This document shows, piece by piece, positions 8,194 to 16,500 of a DNA stretch of 48,516 nt. The stretch is taken from contig JAENZX010000027.1 in NCBI GenBank assembly GCA_016841045.1, positions 1-48,516 of the forward strand, given 5' to 3'. A model generated the notes under the pieces. It did not search any database, had not been told where the DNA came from, and saw only the letters and a list, made by a program, of their open reading frames with translations. Within the stretch, counting starts at the first letter, position 1; each line of letters opens with the position of its first letter. The DNA comes from Thermincola carboxydiphila. GTDB taxonomy: Bacteria > Bacillota > Thermincolia > Thermincolales > UBA2595. The translations under genes and the position numbers were made by a program.

Positions 8194-8200
8194 TGACTAG
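8170..8200. repeat. Short direct repeat, copy 2 (partner at 7338-7368)
   Basis: Contains TATTATAACAAAGCG and, after eight unlike bases, ATGACTAG. It overlaps the last codons of the PAS gene, which suggests that the end of that gene was created by rearrangement at the repeat. Confidence 0.6.
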
Positions 8201-8246
8201 GCATAAATCATCAGCATTATAGAAATCACCAATAAATAAATAAAAA

Positions 8247-8275
8247 GAAGGATTTACACCAAATTTGTTGAATAC
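8247..8275 (+). promoter_or_regulatory. sigmaH-type promoter P2
   Basis: GAAGGATTT, 11-base spacer, GTTGAATAC: matches RNAGGAWWW-N11-RNNGAATWW except the last base. No ORF follows directly. Its transcript would reach R copy 2 after about 60 bases. Confidence 0.65.
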
Positions 8276-8336
8276 TACATATAATTAATTAGATAATTAA
8301 TTAGAAACTTCATTAAGTAACCAAAAGTAACCAAAA

Positions 8337-8372
8337 GAGCCCGGAGACCACGAGTCCAGAGGCCAATCTTTT
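8337..8372 (+). repeat. R element copy 2 (degenerate)
   Basis: The 5' half is kept (CCGGAGAC, five bases, GTCCAGAGGCCA) but the GCTGGC arm is lost. The 8194-8747 stretch that holds it has no recognisable gene; it contains P2, P3, R2, R3 and R4. Confidence 0.7.
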
Positions 8373-8419
8373 ATTGCGATGAATTCAGCTAAAATTTTTT
8401 ATGAAAAATATACCAAAAA

Positions 8420-8448
8420 AGAGGACTTATTTTAAATTCGTTGAATAT
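8420..8448 (+). promoter_or_regulatory. sigmaH-type promoter P3
   Basis: AGAGGACTT, 11-base spacer, GTTGAATAT: a perfect sigmaH -10 element and one mismatch in the -35 element. P2 and P3 share flanking sequence (AAATTYGTTGAATA), so they look like copies of one ancestral leader. Confidence 0.65.
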
Positions 8449-8544
8449 TAAATATTAAACAAAAACTTAATAGCTGATATTTATTAAAATGTAAAAGCTT
8501 TTTTTATAAATCATAAAGTGTTCAACTCCAAAATATCAGCTAGA

Positions 8545-8596
8545 AGTCCGGAGACTAAAAGTCCAGAGGCCAGCACGTGTGTGCTGGCCTTTTATT
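8545..8596 (+). repeat. R element copy 3
   Basis: AGTCCGGAGAC, five bases, GTCCAGAGGCCAGC, then GTGCTGGCC and TTTTATTT. It forms a GGCCAGC/GCTGGCC hairpin with a T-rich tail. A half unit (CTCCAGAGAC) follows at 8616-8626, as also happens after copy 1 at 7702-7711. Confidence 0.8.
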
Positions 8597-8651
8597 TATC
8601 TTAGACTCCGACTAACTCCAGAGACTAATATCTTAACTGGTATGTTGTTAA

Positions 8652-8702
8652 AGTCCAGAGACTGTAAGTCCAGAGGCCAGCGCATGTGTGCTGGCTTTAT
8701 TT
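8652..8702 (+). repeat. R element copy 4
   Basis: AGTCCAGAGAC, five bases, GTCCAGAGGCCAGC, GTGCTGGC and TTTATTTTATT. It sits about 65 bases before the Com-like ORF. Confidence 0.8.
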
Positions 8703-8768
8703 TATTCTGGCGGAGGGGGGTAAAGAAAATATAAGCTAAAAAATACTTTGCGAAAAGGGAGTGGTATT

Positions 8769-8945
8769 TTGGACAACAATTTACGGTGTAAATGTGGAAA
8801 AATCGTATGTCAATTGGAGAATCAAACGGTACTGATTAGATGTCGACACTGTAAGAGAGAAATTATTCTGGAATTTAACAAGCCGGAGGAACACGAAGAC
8901 TCAAGCATGACTGATCAAAAAAAGCCAAAAATTCAATACAGGTAA
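8769..8945 (+). CDS. Com-like zinc-finger small protein
   Basis: About 58 residues with two Cys pairs, LRCKCGKIVCQLE and IRCRHCKREI, in the layout of the phage Mu Com family (zinc-binding translational regulators). The charged tail has no known motif. The open frame extends to a TTG at 8748, but aaaaggga lies just before the TTG at 8769, giving a start MDNNLRCKCGK; I prefer that start. R copies 4 and 5 flank the gene. The family assignment rests on cysteine spacing, and a general zinc ribbon is an alternative. Confidence 0.65.
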   Translation: MDNNLRCKCGKIVCQLENQTVLIRCRHCKREIILEFNKPEEHEDSSMTDQKKPKIQYR

Positions 8946-8948
8946 GAC

Positions 8949-8995
8949 AGTCCGGAGACATCCAGTCCAGAGGCCAGCAAATGATTGCTGGCTTA
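8949..8995 (+). repeat. R element copy 5
   Basis: AGTCCGGAGAC, five bases, GTCCAGAGGCCAGC, AAATGATT, GCTGGC. It starts four bases after the Com-like gene stops, and a second GGCCAGC with a T tract follows at 9005-9019. Confidence 0.75.
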
Positions 8996-9117
8996 TTGTG
9001 TTAAGGCCAGCTTTTTTAGTTAATTACAACAAAAATCCATTCACCCCGGTCTGAAACAAGAACAGGCGCTGGACTCCGGTAATGTAGTTAAATAATTTAA
9101 GAAAGGGGGATTAGCCT

Positions 9118-9312
9118 ATGTCAGCGCTACTCATTTTAGGTTTGGCTTTAATTCTGATTTTCTCGTTCAGCCTTAGCACTTACATCATATGTTACAAAAT
9201 CAGAATCCAGGATTTGCTTGCAAGAGTAACTTCTATCACTATCCTGGGGTCGGTTATTTCCGCAGTTACATTTACTATTTCTCTTATACTTATATGGCCG
9301 CCTGTAATGTGA
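9118..9312 (+). CDS. Small two-helix membrane protein
   Basis: A 64-residue hydrophobic protein with two predicted membrane helices (about residues 4-27 and 38-60) and a short charged loop, YKIRIQDLLARV. A strong agaaaggggg ribosome site precedes the ATG. It opens the plus-strand cytochrome cluster, 91 bases before the 7-heme cytochrome, and may be an accessory subunit of that complex. I do not recognise a family. Confidence 0.65.
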   Translation: MSALLILGLALILIFSFSLSTYIICYKIRIQDLLARVTSITILGSVISAVTFTISLILIWPPVM

Positions 9313-9403
9313 ATCATGCAAACTAAAGCAGCACGAAATACATAAGCACAACGCTGGCAACCGATGTTGGCGTTCTTCTGAACACGAAAGGGGTGAAATT
9401 CCT

Positions 9404-10282
9404 ATGGGCAAAAATAAAGTACGGCTGATGTTCATGATAGCAATTACTATAACAGTTGTCCTGCTTATAGCTCCTCCTGGCTTTGCTGAAGACCTGCTGC
9501 AAAAGTCAGCCCGTATAAATGAAGCCTGTCTGCGCTGCCATGGTGCCCAGGGGTTAAAAACCAAATTTGACGGAAAAACAGTCTCACTTTGGGTAGATGA
9601 AGAAAAATATAAAAATTCAATGCATGGGACAATGCCCTGCATATACTGCCACACCAACATTACTGATTATCCCCATAATAATGCGTTAACAGGGGCAGCC
9701 CTAACTGCCCAGGTTAATAGTGAATGCCGTAGATGTCATAAAGATATGACCGCAGTATACGTTAAGGGAATCCATAGCCGCATCAATCCTGAAAAAGGAA
9801 GGCAAAACGCTTATTGCAGCGACTGCCATGGCATTCACAATATTTATAAAAAAGAAGTTGCCGCAGCGACCATCAATCACAATCAGGTACCACATACCTG
9901 TGCCAAATGCCATGAAGAAATCATGCATGAATATGAACTGGATTTTCACGCAAAATCAGTGCTTCTAGGCGGTAAAGAAGCTGCCAGTTGTGTCAGCTGT
10001 CATGGCAGCCATGACATTCTGGGCCCGGAAGAAAAAACTTCCATGGTATCAAAGGAAAATACACCTAAAACTTGTGCTAAATGCCATCTTTATCCCCTGG
10101 AGAACTTTGCCAATGGTAAAATGCATTATAGTTTAGAACCCACAGGTGATGGCGCTGTTTCCTTCTGGACTCTGATATTTTTTACCTGGTTAACCATAGG
10201 TACGGTTGGCTTCGTAATGGTCCTTATGCTAATTGAATTGAGGCGTAAGTGGATCAATGCCAGTAAGCCAGATAGCCACTAA
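9404..10282 (+). CDS. Membrane-anchored seven-heme cytochrome c
   Basis: Secreted electron-transfer protein with a signal peptide (residues 1-28, ending GFAED), seven CxxCH heme sites (CLRCH, CIYCH, CRRCH, CSDCH, CAKCH, CVSCH, CAKCH) and a C-terminal membrane helix (about 250-275, FFTWLTIGTVGFVMVLMLIE) with a basic tail. The anchor holds the heme domain on the outer face of the membrane. It precedes a cytochrome b by 66 bases, so it probably accepts electrons from quinol through that partner. The closest general class is the NapC/NrfB-like and doubled-CxxCH cytochromes. No catalytic subunit is seen nearby. Confidence 0.88.
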   Translation: MGKNKVRLMFMIAITITVVLLIAPPGFAEDLLQKSARINEACLRCHGAQGLKTKFDGKTVSLWVDEEKYKNSMHGTMPCIYCHTNITDYPHNNALTGAALTAQVNSECRRCHKDMTAVYVKGIHSRINPEKGRQNAYCSDCHGIHNIYKKEVAAATINHNQVPHTCAKCHEEIMHEYELDFHAKSVLLGGKEAASCVSCHGSHDILGPEEKTSMVSKENTPKTCAKCHLYPLENFANGKMHYSLEPTGDGAVSFWTLIFFTWLTIGTVGFVMVLMLIELRRKWINASKPDSH

Positions 10283-10348
10283 TTCCAAGTCTGACGACTA
10301 TATAAGTTAAGAATGACTTAGTAATTCGAAAAAGTTGAAAGGAAGTAG

Positions 10349-11125
10349 GTGAGTAAATTGGCTGAAATCAATGCTGATTTCCCACAAAATAAGCCAGTGT
10401 ATCAACGTTGGAACATCCACCACCGTTTGACACACATTGGGATTTTCACCATGTTTATTCTATGTTCCCTCACCGGATTGCCCATCAAGTTCCATCATTC
10501 AGGGTGGGCCAAAGGCCTTGCCTCTTTTTTCGGAGGAGGCGACAAGCTGCTTCAGTGGCACATCTTTGGGGGCATAATGCTATTTGCAGTGGCATTCTAT
10601 CACCTTGGGTATTCTGGGATTTTTGCCATCAAGAATCGTCATAATCTGGAAATACCCATACTACCCTGGTCCAAGGGGACCTGGACAGCCTTGAAACAGT
10701 ATTTCAGTTACCAGTTAGGATATAGTGACGAACACCCTAAATTCGGTCGATACCAGTGGAAAGAAATGTTTGACTACTGGGCGGTCTTCTGGGGGATGGC
10801 TATAATCGGCGGTTCCGGCCTTCTAATGTGGTTCCCTGAATTTACAATGCAGTATTTTCCCAAGTGGTTCGTGGATGCTTATCGCTGGGGACACAGTGAT
10901 GAGGCAGTACTGGCGGTATCCTTTATTGCCACCTGGCACTTATACAATGTGCACTTCCAACCAGATTTCTTCCCAGTCAGCTGGGTCTGGTGGGATGGTA
11001 ATATTTCACTGGAAAATATGAAACTGGAACATGGACTGGAACTGGAAATGCTTATGGAAAAACAGGCTCAAGCCGATAAGGGAACGACTGTTACCCCAAG
11101 CAAGGGTTTCCCCACCTCGGGTTAG
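10349..11125 (+). CDS. Di-heme cytochrome b membrane subunit
   Basis: A 258-residue membrane protein of the cytochrome b561 / formate dehydrogenase gamma-like type. It has RWNIHHRLTHIGIFTMFILC at the N terminus, then QWHIFGGIMLFAVAFYHLGY, and further histidines in DAYRWGHSDEAVL and FIATWHLYNVHF that can ligate two b hemes. Four to five membrane segments are visible. The start is GTG after gaaaggaag. It lies between the two multiheme cytochrome genes and should be the quinol-oxidising part of the complex. Confidence 0.85.
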   Translation: MSKLAEINADFPQNKPVYQRWNIHHRLTHIGIFTMFILCSLTGLPIKFHHSGWAKGLASFFGGGDKLLQWHIFGGIMLFAVAFYHLGYSGIFAIKNRHNLEIPILPWSKGTWTALKQYFSYQLGYSDEHPKFGRYQWKEMFDYWAVFWGMAIIGGSGLLMWFPEFTMQYFPKWFVDAYRWGHSDEAVLAVSFIATWHLYNVHFQPDFFPVSWVWWDGNISLENMKLEHGLELEMLMEKQAQADKGTTVTPSKGFPTSG

Positions 11126-11164
11126 ATGGTCTTCCAGTGTGTAATATGAAAGGAGGAAATCTAG

Positions 11165-11284
11165 ATGTCGGGGCGTTTCTCTAAAAGTAAGACTCTCATA
11201 GCAATCGAGTTTGTTTTTTACAGTATTATCCTAATTAGCTTTTTAGCCTGGATGCTGCCGATGGGGTTCGGCAAACTCCATTAA
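11165..11284 (+). CDS. 39-residue single-helix membrane protein
   Basis: Small ORF starting MSGRFSKSKTLIAIE, with one membrane helix (about residues 11-31) and the end MGFGKLH. An excellent ribosome site, aaaggaggaaat, lies five bases before the ATG. It sits in the 240-base gap between the cytochrome b and the 6-heme cytochrome genes, in the same direction. Tiny single-helix subunits are frequent in respiratory complexes. It has no recognised family. Confidence 0.65.
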   Translation: MSGRFSKSKTLIAIEFVFYSIILISFLAWMLPMGFGKLH

Positions 11285-11367
11285 TTACATTAATTAATAA
11301 TTATCAAGTATCTTTGAACGTGAATTTTTAATCCCAGCCTTTTTAATGAAAGGAGGTTCGGCAAATT

Positions 11368-11979
11368 ATGAAAGTTTTAAAGCTTTTTGCTGCCATATTC
11401 TTAGTAGCTGTGGTGGCAGCCTTCCTGTTTAACGCTCCTTCCTTTGGCAGCAAGGGATCTAAAACAGAAGGTTTCTGTGCTAATTGCCATGAGATGAAGC
11501 CTAATTACTTCACCTGGCTAGTTAGTTCCCATAATAATTTTAGCTGCTTAAAGTGCCATAAAGACCTTAAGCCCACCACCTTCGTATATAAGCACTGGAA
11601 AGGGGCTTTTGCAAACCCCATAGAAAAAAGAAATATTATACCTGACGGGGTTTGCCGGTCCTGCCACGCTATCGACCGCAGAAACGTATCCGCTCCCGGA
11701 GATGTTATCTTCCCTCACCAATTGCATGTTGTTAAGCAGATAGATTGTGTTGACTGCCACAGTAATGTTACACATTTTCATGTTTCCGATTATCTCAAAA
11801 CTAATCAAGATGTAGCCGCAGCTTCTTTTGATAGCTCTAAAGCTGAAACTTTAATAAAAAAAGGCAATCAAATCCTAATGCCGGTATGCATGCGCTGCCA
11901 CAACGGGGATATGGCCACTGAATCCTGTAAGGCATGTCACAAGAATGCAAAGACAGAAGATAAGATTGTCGTGAGATAA
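11368..11979 (+). CDS. NapC/NrfH-like six-heme cytochrome c
   Basis: A 203-residue cytochrome with an uncleaved N-terminal helix or signal (residues 1-22) and six CxxCH sites (CANCH, CLKCH, CRSCH, CVDCH, CMRCH, CKACH). The start GFCANCHEMKPNYFTWLVSS followed by CLKCHKDL resembles the quinol-side hemes of NapC/NrfH proteins. A ribosome site, aaaggaggttc, is present. It closes the plus-strand cluster before a terminator. The likely role is passing electrons from the membrane to an extracytoplasmic acceptor. The acceptor is unknown because no reductase gene adjoins it. Confidence 0.87.
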   Translation: MKVLKLFAAIFLVAVVAAFLFNAPSFGSKGSKTEGFCANCHEMKPNYFTWLVSSHNNFSCLKCHKDLKPTTFVYKHWKGAFANPIEKRNIIPDGVCRSCHAIDRRNVSAPGDVIFPHQLHVVKQIDCVDCHSNVTHFHVSDYLKTNQDVAAASFDSSKAETLIKKGNQILMPVCMRCHNGDMATESCKACHKNAKTEDKIVVR

Positions 11980-12045
11980 GCTTGGTTGTGAGATATGAAA
12001 AGGATTATGTTTAAATAACCAGAAACTTATAGAGTCGAAAAAGAT

Positions 12046-12073
12046 GAAAAACCGCTCAACAGGCGGTTTTTCT
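12046..12073 (+). terminator. Terminator of the cytochrome cluster
   Basis: AAAACCGC / GCGGTTTT hairpin with a T-rich tail, placed after the 6-heme gene and before a convergent gene. Confidence 0.9.
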
Positions 12074-12130
12074 TTGGTATTTATATGTTTGCTAAATCAT
12101 CAAACAGTTCCTTTGGAGACTCTGGACTTA

Positions 12131-13264
12131 TTATTTAATTTCAGGTTTACCGTTTTCCTTTAAAACTTCATTAAATAAATCCATCTGAACAAAATCATCT
12201 ATGGTCTTACCCTTAACAACACCCTTACGCGCCATAAAGTTAAAAACGTCAGTTACAAATTTCATATTGGGGTCGTAAGTTATTTCTGCCTCTTTCCAAT
12301 TCTTCTTGTAAAACTCCAAGGTATGTTTGCGCAAAATGTCATCCATTACTGTATTCTTTTCTTTAAAGTATAGCAGATACTGTTCCCGGTTCAAAGCCGG
12401 TATTTCCCCGGCGTTGGCTAAAGCTTTTTCTGTGAGCAGGAGATGTGCCTTTAATACTTGTTTTACAAGTTTGGGATTATCTTTGATCAGGTCTTTTCTA
12501 GCTACCAGCCATGTTCTAGGCTGTTGCTTGCCAAAAAGACCGTTTGGGTTTAGAGTGGTCAAAATTTTACTGCCCGGTACCGACTTAAGTGCCGCCGAAA
12601 AATTTTCAGGGCCATACAAAACGATTCCATCATATTTACCGTTTTTGAAATTCTCCAGCTCTGTCAGAACAATATCATCATATAATGTTTGAACAGTCCC
12701 CCCCATAGTTTTTGTTGCCAGCCCCTGGGCAGCTAGTACCTGGTTTAACTGAAACTCGTCGGAATACCTAAGATTAGCAGCTCCTACCTTCTTCCCCGCC
12801 AGATCTTTTAGAGACTTAATTTCCGGTCGTACAATCAGCACTGTTGAGTTGCCGTTTGAGCTGCCGGCAATTATTGCATAATTATTGCTTCCACCAAATC
12901 TTGATGTCTCTGTAATGTAGGTAGCAAAATTGGCTGATGGAATATAAACAAACTCTGGGCCGCCTTGCACCTTGTCCATCATCGGCCATATGTTATCCAG
13001 ACTTCTGGTTGATACAAAATTAACCGTTTTTCCCAGCTTTTTCAGTTCCGTACCAAGGATGTCGAATTTTTTATTGATTAATGCCTGCGGGGAAGTCTGT
13101 GGCATAGCTATGTAGGCAAATGTAACTGTATTGGGATCCTTCCCCGGTTGTTGATTTTGGATTCCGGCATTAATTTGTTTGTCAGTTTTGGTTTTTATCG
13201 AACAACCGGTAAAAATCAGAATTACCATAAAAACAATTAAAACGACCAGGGGCATTTTCCGCAT
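12131..13264 (-). CDS. Substrate-binding lipoprotein of an ABC transporter (PhnD/SsuA-like)
   Basis: Extracytoplasmic solute-binding protein. A lipoprotein signal ends in a lipobox-like LIFTGC (cysteine near residue 20), so it is lipid-anchored. The fold cues are TFAYIAMPQTSPQALINKKF, then GPEFVYIPSANFATYI and SLKDLAGKKVGAANLRYSDE, which fit the phosphonate/sulfonate/nitrate binding-protein group. No permease or ATPase adjoins it, so the substrate cannot be set. The frame extends to a TTG at 13282; the ATG at 13264 is better placed behind ggatggtgg. It converges on the cytochrome cluster. Confidence 0.78.
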   Translation of the reverse strand: MRKMPLVVLIVFMVILIFTGCSIKTKTDKQINAGIQNQQPGKDPNTVTFAYIAMPQTSPQALINKKFDILGTELKKLGKTVNFVSTRSLDNIWPMMDKVQGGPEFVYIPSANFATYITETSRFGGSNNYAIIAGSSNGNSTVLIVRPEIKSLKDLAGKKVGAANLRYSDEFQLNQVLAAQGLATKTMGGTVQTLYDDIVLTELENFKNGKYDGIVLYGPENFSAALKSVPGSKILTTLNPNGLFGKQQPRTWLVARKDLIKDNPKLVKQVLKAHLLLTEKALANAGEIPALNREQYLLYFKEKNTVMDDILRKHTLEFYKKNWKEAEITYDPNMKFVTDVFNFMARKGVVKGKTIDDFVQMDLFNEVLKENGKPEIK

Positions 13265-13455
13265 TTTAACCACCATCCTCAATAACTTACGGCCACTTTT
13301 CCAAAATGGCTCTCTATGTCCATATTATTCGGACAGCCTTCACTATATTACGATAATCGTGCCAAAATCATAACCACCCCCTTGCCTAACATATAAAGGC
13401 TTGAGCTCTTTGGGCCCACCTGTATTGTAGGCTGGCACTCTTAGACAAATGAAAT

Positions 13456-13481
13456 AAAGGGGAACCGCAGTTCCCCTTTAA
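13456..13481 (-). terminator. Terminator of the Ig-repeat decaheme gene
   Basis: AAAGGGGAAC / GTTCCCCTTT hairpin followed on the minus strand by TATTTC, 24 bases after the stop codon at 13505. Confidence 0.85.
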
Positions 13482-13504
13482 AAGACTATTTACGTATCTG
13501 AGTT

Positions 13505-16500
13505 TTATTTATACAGCATCTCTATCCTGTAGCCCTGTTGTGCCACAGGTGTGTCATTGTGGTTAGAACCACCATAAAAACTAATATTGACCTTATGGGT
13601 GTCTTTGGTGAATACGACATTAAAGAACTCAAACACACCCGGAGCAGGAGATTGCAATGTCCAACCCATAGTAGTCATTTGGTTATAATAAAAATTCCAA
13701 ACTTGGTTTCCTGATAAGTCAGGATAACGCTTTGATACTACCAGCTTGGCGCCTACCGAAAATTCCGGTATCATCCAGAACTCGTTGGCGAAAATCTTGG
13801 AATCCAGAGGTTCCGACCATTCTATTCCCGGGTATAGTGGGATATCAGAGGGTACTTTGGGTGCTAGTTTAACACCATGGCCCTCAGGATGGCATTGTGA
13901 ACACGATGGATTCCCGGATGTATAAGCGCTGGTGGAATCATTCCCAACAGGATGGCAGTTAATACAATCGAGTCCCAGTGTAGGTCTGTTATCTAAGTGA
14001 TCAGCAGTTAAAGTTTCACCATGGCATGTTTTACATGTTTGATCCAAGCCGCTTTTGTGTAATTGCTCGTGGTCAGCATTAGTCCCATGACAGGCTGTAC
14101 ACGATCGGTTTTGTCCGATAATAGCGGCCTTAACATCGGGATCTGAACTTTGGTGACATGTTAAACAACTATAGGAAACTCCTTTCCCTTCGACATATAA
14201 ATTGTGCTCCCTGGTAAGGTATTGGGAATGACACTTGCGGCAGTTTTCACCTAGTAGGGTATAGTCGTGCTTGTTTAGTTCATTGGCGCTGCCATGAGTC
14301 GGCACGACATCCCAGAAAGTTTGGTTATGGCACTGTGTACAGGGAACATTTCGCACTGGTGGAGGGTAATACTCATCATGCCCGTGACAATAGCAGCACC
14401 CCGGATCCCAGTCAATTCCTCTTCCGTGGCACAGACTGCAATCTTCTGAACCCTCAATGTGCCTGCGCTCAATGGTATCTATACTTTCAGTGTGGCAAAG
14501 GCTGCATTCACCTCCAACAGCCATATCTCCGAACTGATTAACACCAAACTGCCAAGCCTTCTGTTGTTTGTTTCCGGACCGGTCAAATACTGTCACAACA
14601 GCAGTGTGCATACCATTACTTAAAGCTTGCGATGGAACTGCATAAACCAGACCGGAAACTATGGACCCCGGTGAATCCGGAACAAATTTTGTACTAAGGG
14701 CAGCACCGTCAACACTTATGGATAGCTTGCTTATATTTAGTCCGGCAGTATCTGAAATTGTTGCAGAAACTTTGGGTGTGGTTGTGCGGGTGCCTGACTG
14801 AGGTGAAGGGGACAGATTTTTTATCTCGGGTAATCCCAGGTGACGAATATCAAAACCCCAGTTTACTGAGCTGAAGTTGCCGTAGATATCATATGCTGAA
14901 ACAACCACTGTGTAGTGACCGTCCAAAAGAGGCACAGATGGTTTATAGCTAATAAGCTCTTTTATAATGTCGAAGGAGCCAACAGTTTCTCCATTAACAG
15001 TCATCGTTATTTTATTGGGGTCAACGCCGTTATTGTCACAAACAACAGAAGAAATTGCTGTGCCTGCTTCTTCAGTTATGCTGCCCGGCAGGGGTAACAA
15101 GGTGGTTATTTGGGGGCCCAGGTCATCATAAGTGGTAAATGACCAGTTATGGTTTGTATTGTTGCCAAGCTTGTCTTTCAGAGAAATCTCCACGAAATGG
15201 TCCTGATTATTCTCCAAATTCCTGGCTTGAAAATATATTTTCCCCTTGGTATTATCTTCCCCTACCTTAACTGTGTAAGTGTCACCGCTGCAGGAATCCT
15301 GATAAGTCTCGTATATACCTTGATATTCAATGGCTGAATTGACAGCAGCTCCGTCAAGTTTCATGACAACAGAATTTTTATCAACCTGGCTTGCATCACT
15401 GAAATTAAGTGATATAAACGGGCTTGTGGAGGTTACCTTTGAACCTGCGGCAGGCTCAACATTACTAAATACAGGTCCGGTTTGGTCCGCAGCAACTACA
15501 AAGGTCCATGTTTTTGACCCAAGGTTGCCTAAACCATCACGTGCGGTAAATTGTAATGAATGTTGGCCGTTAGTCAATCTTGTAGTTACAGAATATGTAA
15601 TTGATGCAGTATCGATATTATATGCAAAATCTACCTTCGTTCCGTCAAGACTCAGATAAACACTATCTGCAACAATAGAATTGCTTTCATTTAATTTAAC
15701 AGTAATAGTTGGCTTATCACTATTTATAGTCACTCCAGCTGCAGGATAACATTCTGCAATTTGTGGGCCTTCGTTATCATAAATATCAAATGTATACGTT
15801 CCCTCTACAATATTCTCTGTCTTGTCCATGACGTAATAGTACATCGTATGACTTCCCTGCTCTAAAACCGGAGCCTGGGCATTAATAACACCCTTGGTAT
15901 AATCATTTCCCACCCGCACAGTATAGGTATCCCCAGTGCAGGAGTCACTATAAGTCTCATAAATTCCGTCATAGGTAACTGAAGCATTTACAGGACTGCC
16001 GTCTACCTTAATCAGAACACTGGCTGGGTTGATCCCTCCCGGGTCGTAGAATCTAAACGATACAGTAGGAACCATTGAAGAAATTGTGGAACCTGATGCA
16101 GGAACCATATCTGACAGCAGTGGTGGGGTTCGGTCTGTATACACGTTAAAACTCCATTTTTTAACAGTTACATTACCAAGAGTATCTGCTGCTCTTAATT
16201 CTACATTGTAGATCCCGTTATCTAACACCTGCGGTACAGAATACGTTACAGCAGATGTTACAATGTTATATTCAGCATTAACCCTGGTTCCATTGATATG
16301 GAGATATATACTGTCAGCGACAATCCCGTTTACTTCAGTCAATGCAGCCTTAATTATAGGCCTGATTAAATCAGTTGTTGAGCCATCCAATGGAGAACAG
16401 TCTGTAATCAGCGGGCCTTCTGTGTCAGATACAGTAAATACATGTGTTCCCTCTATAATATTTTCCGTCTTATCCATGACGTAATAGTACATCATATGAC

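Noticed and set aside
7630-8995. R elements as a CRISPR array
   Set aside because: Spacing is irregular, the copies contain hairpins with T-rich tails, there are no uniform spacers and no cas genes are nearby.
7630-8995. R elements as c-di-GMP (GEMM) or another known riboswitch
   Set aside because: The conserved GEMM core motifs are absent, and I could not match the repeat to any other class I know; it is left as unclassified.
12105-12130. A sixth R element near the end of the solute-binding gene
   Set aside because: Only AGTCCAGAG is shared, on the minus strand, without the second half-site or hairpin; probably chance.
14275-14541. ORFs inside the heme module on both strands
   Set aside because: They overlap the clearly real decaheme gene, have no ribosome sites and show no family; they are frame shadows.
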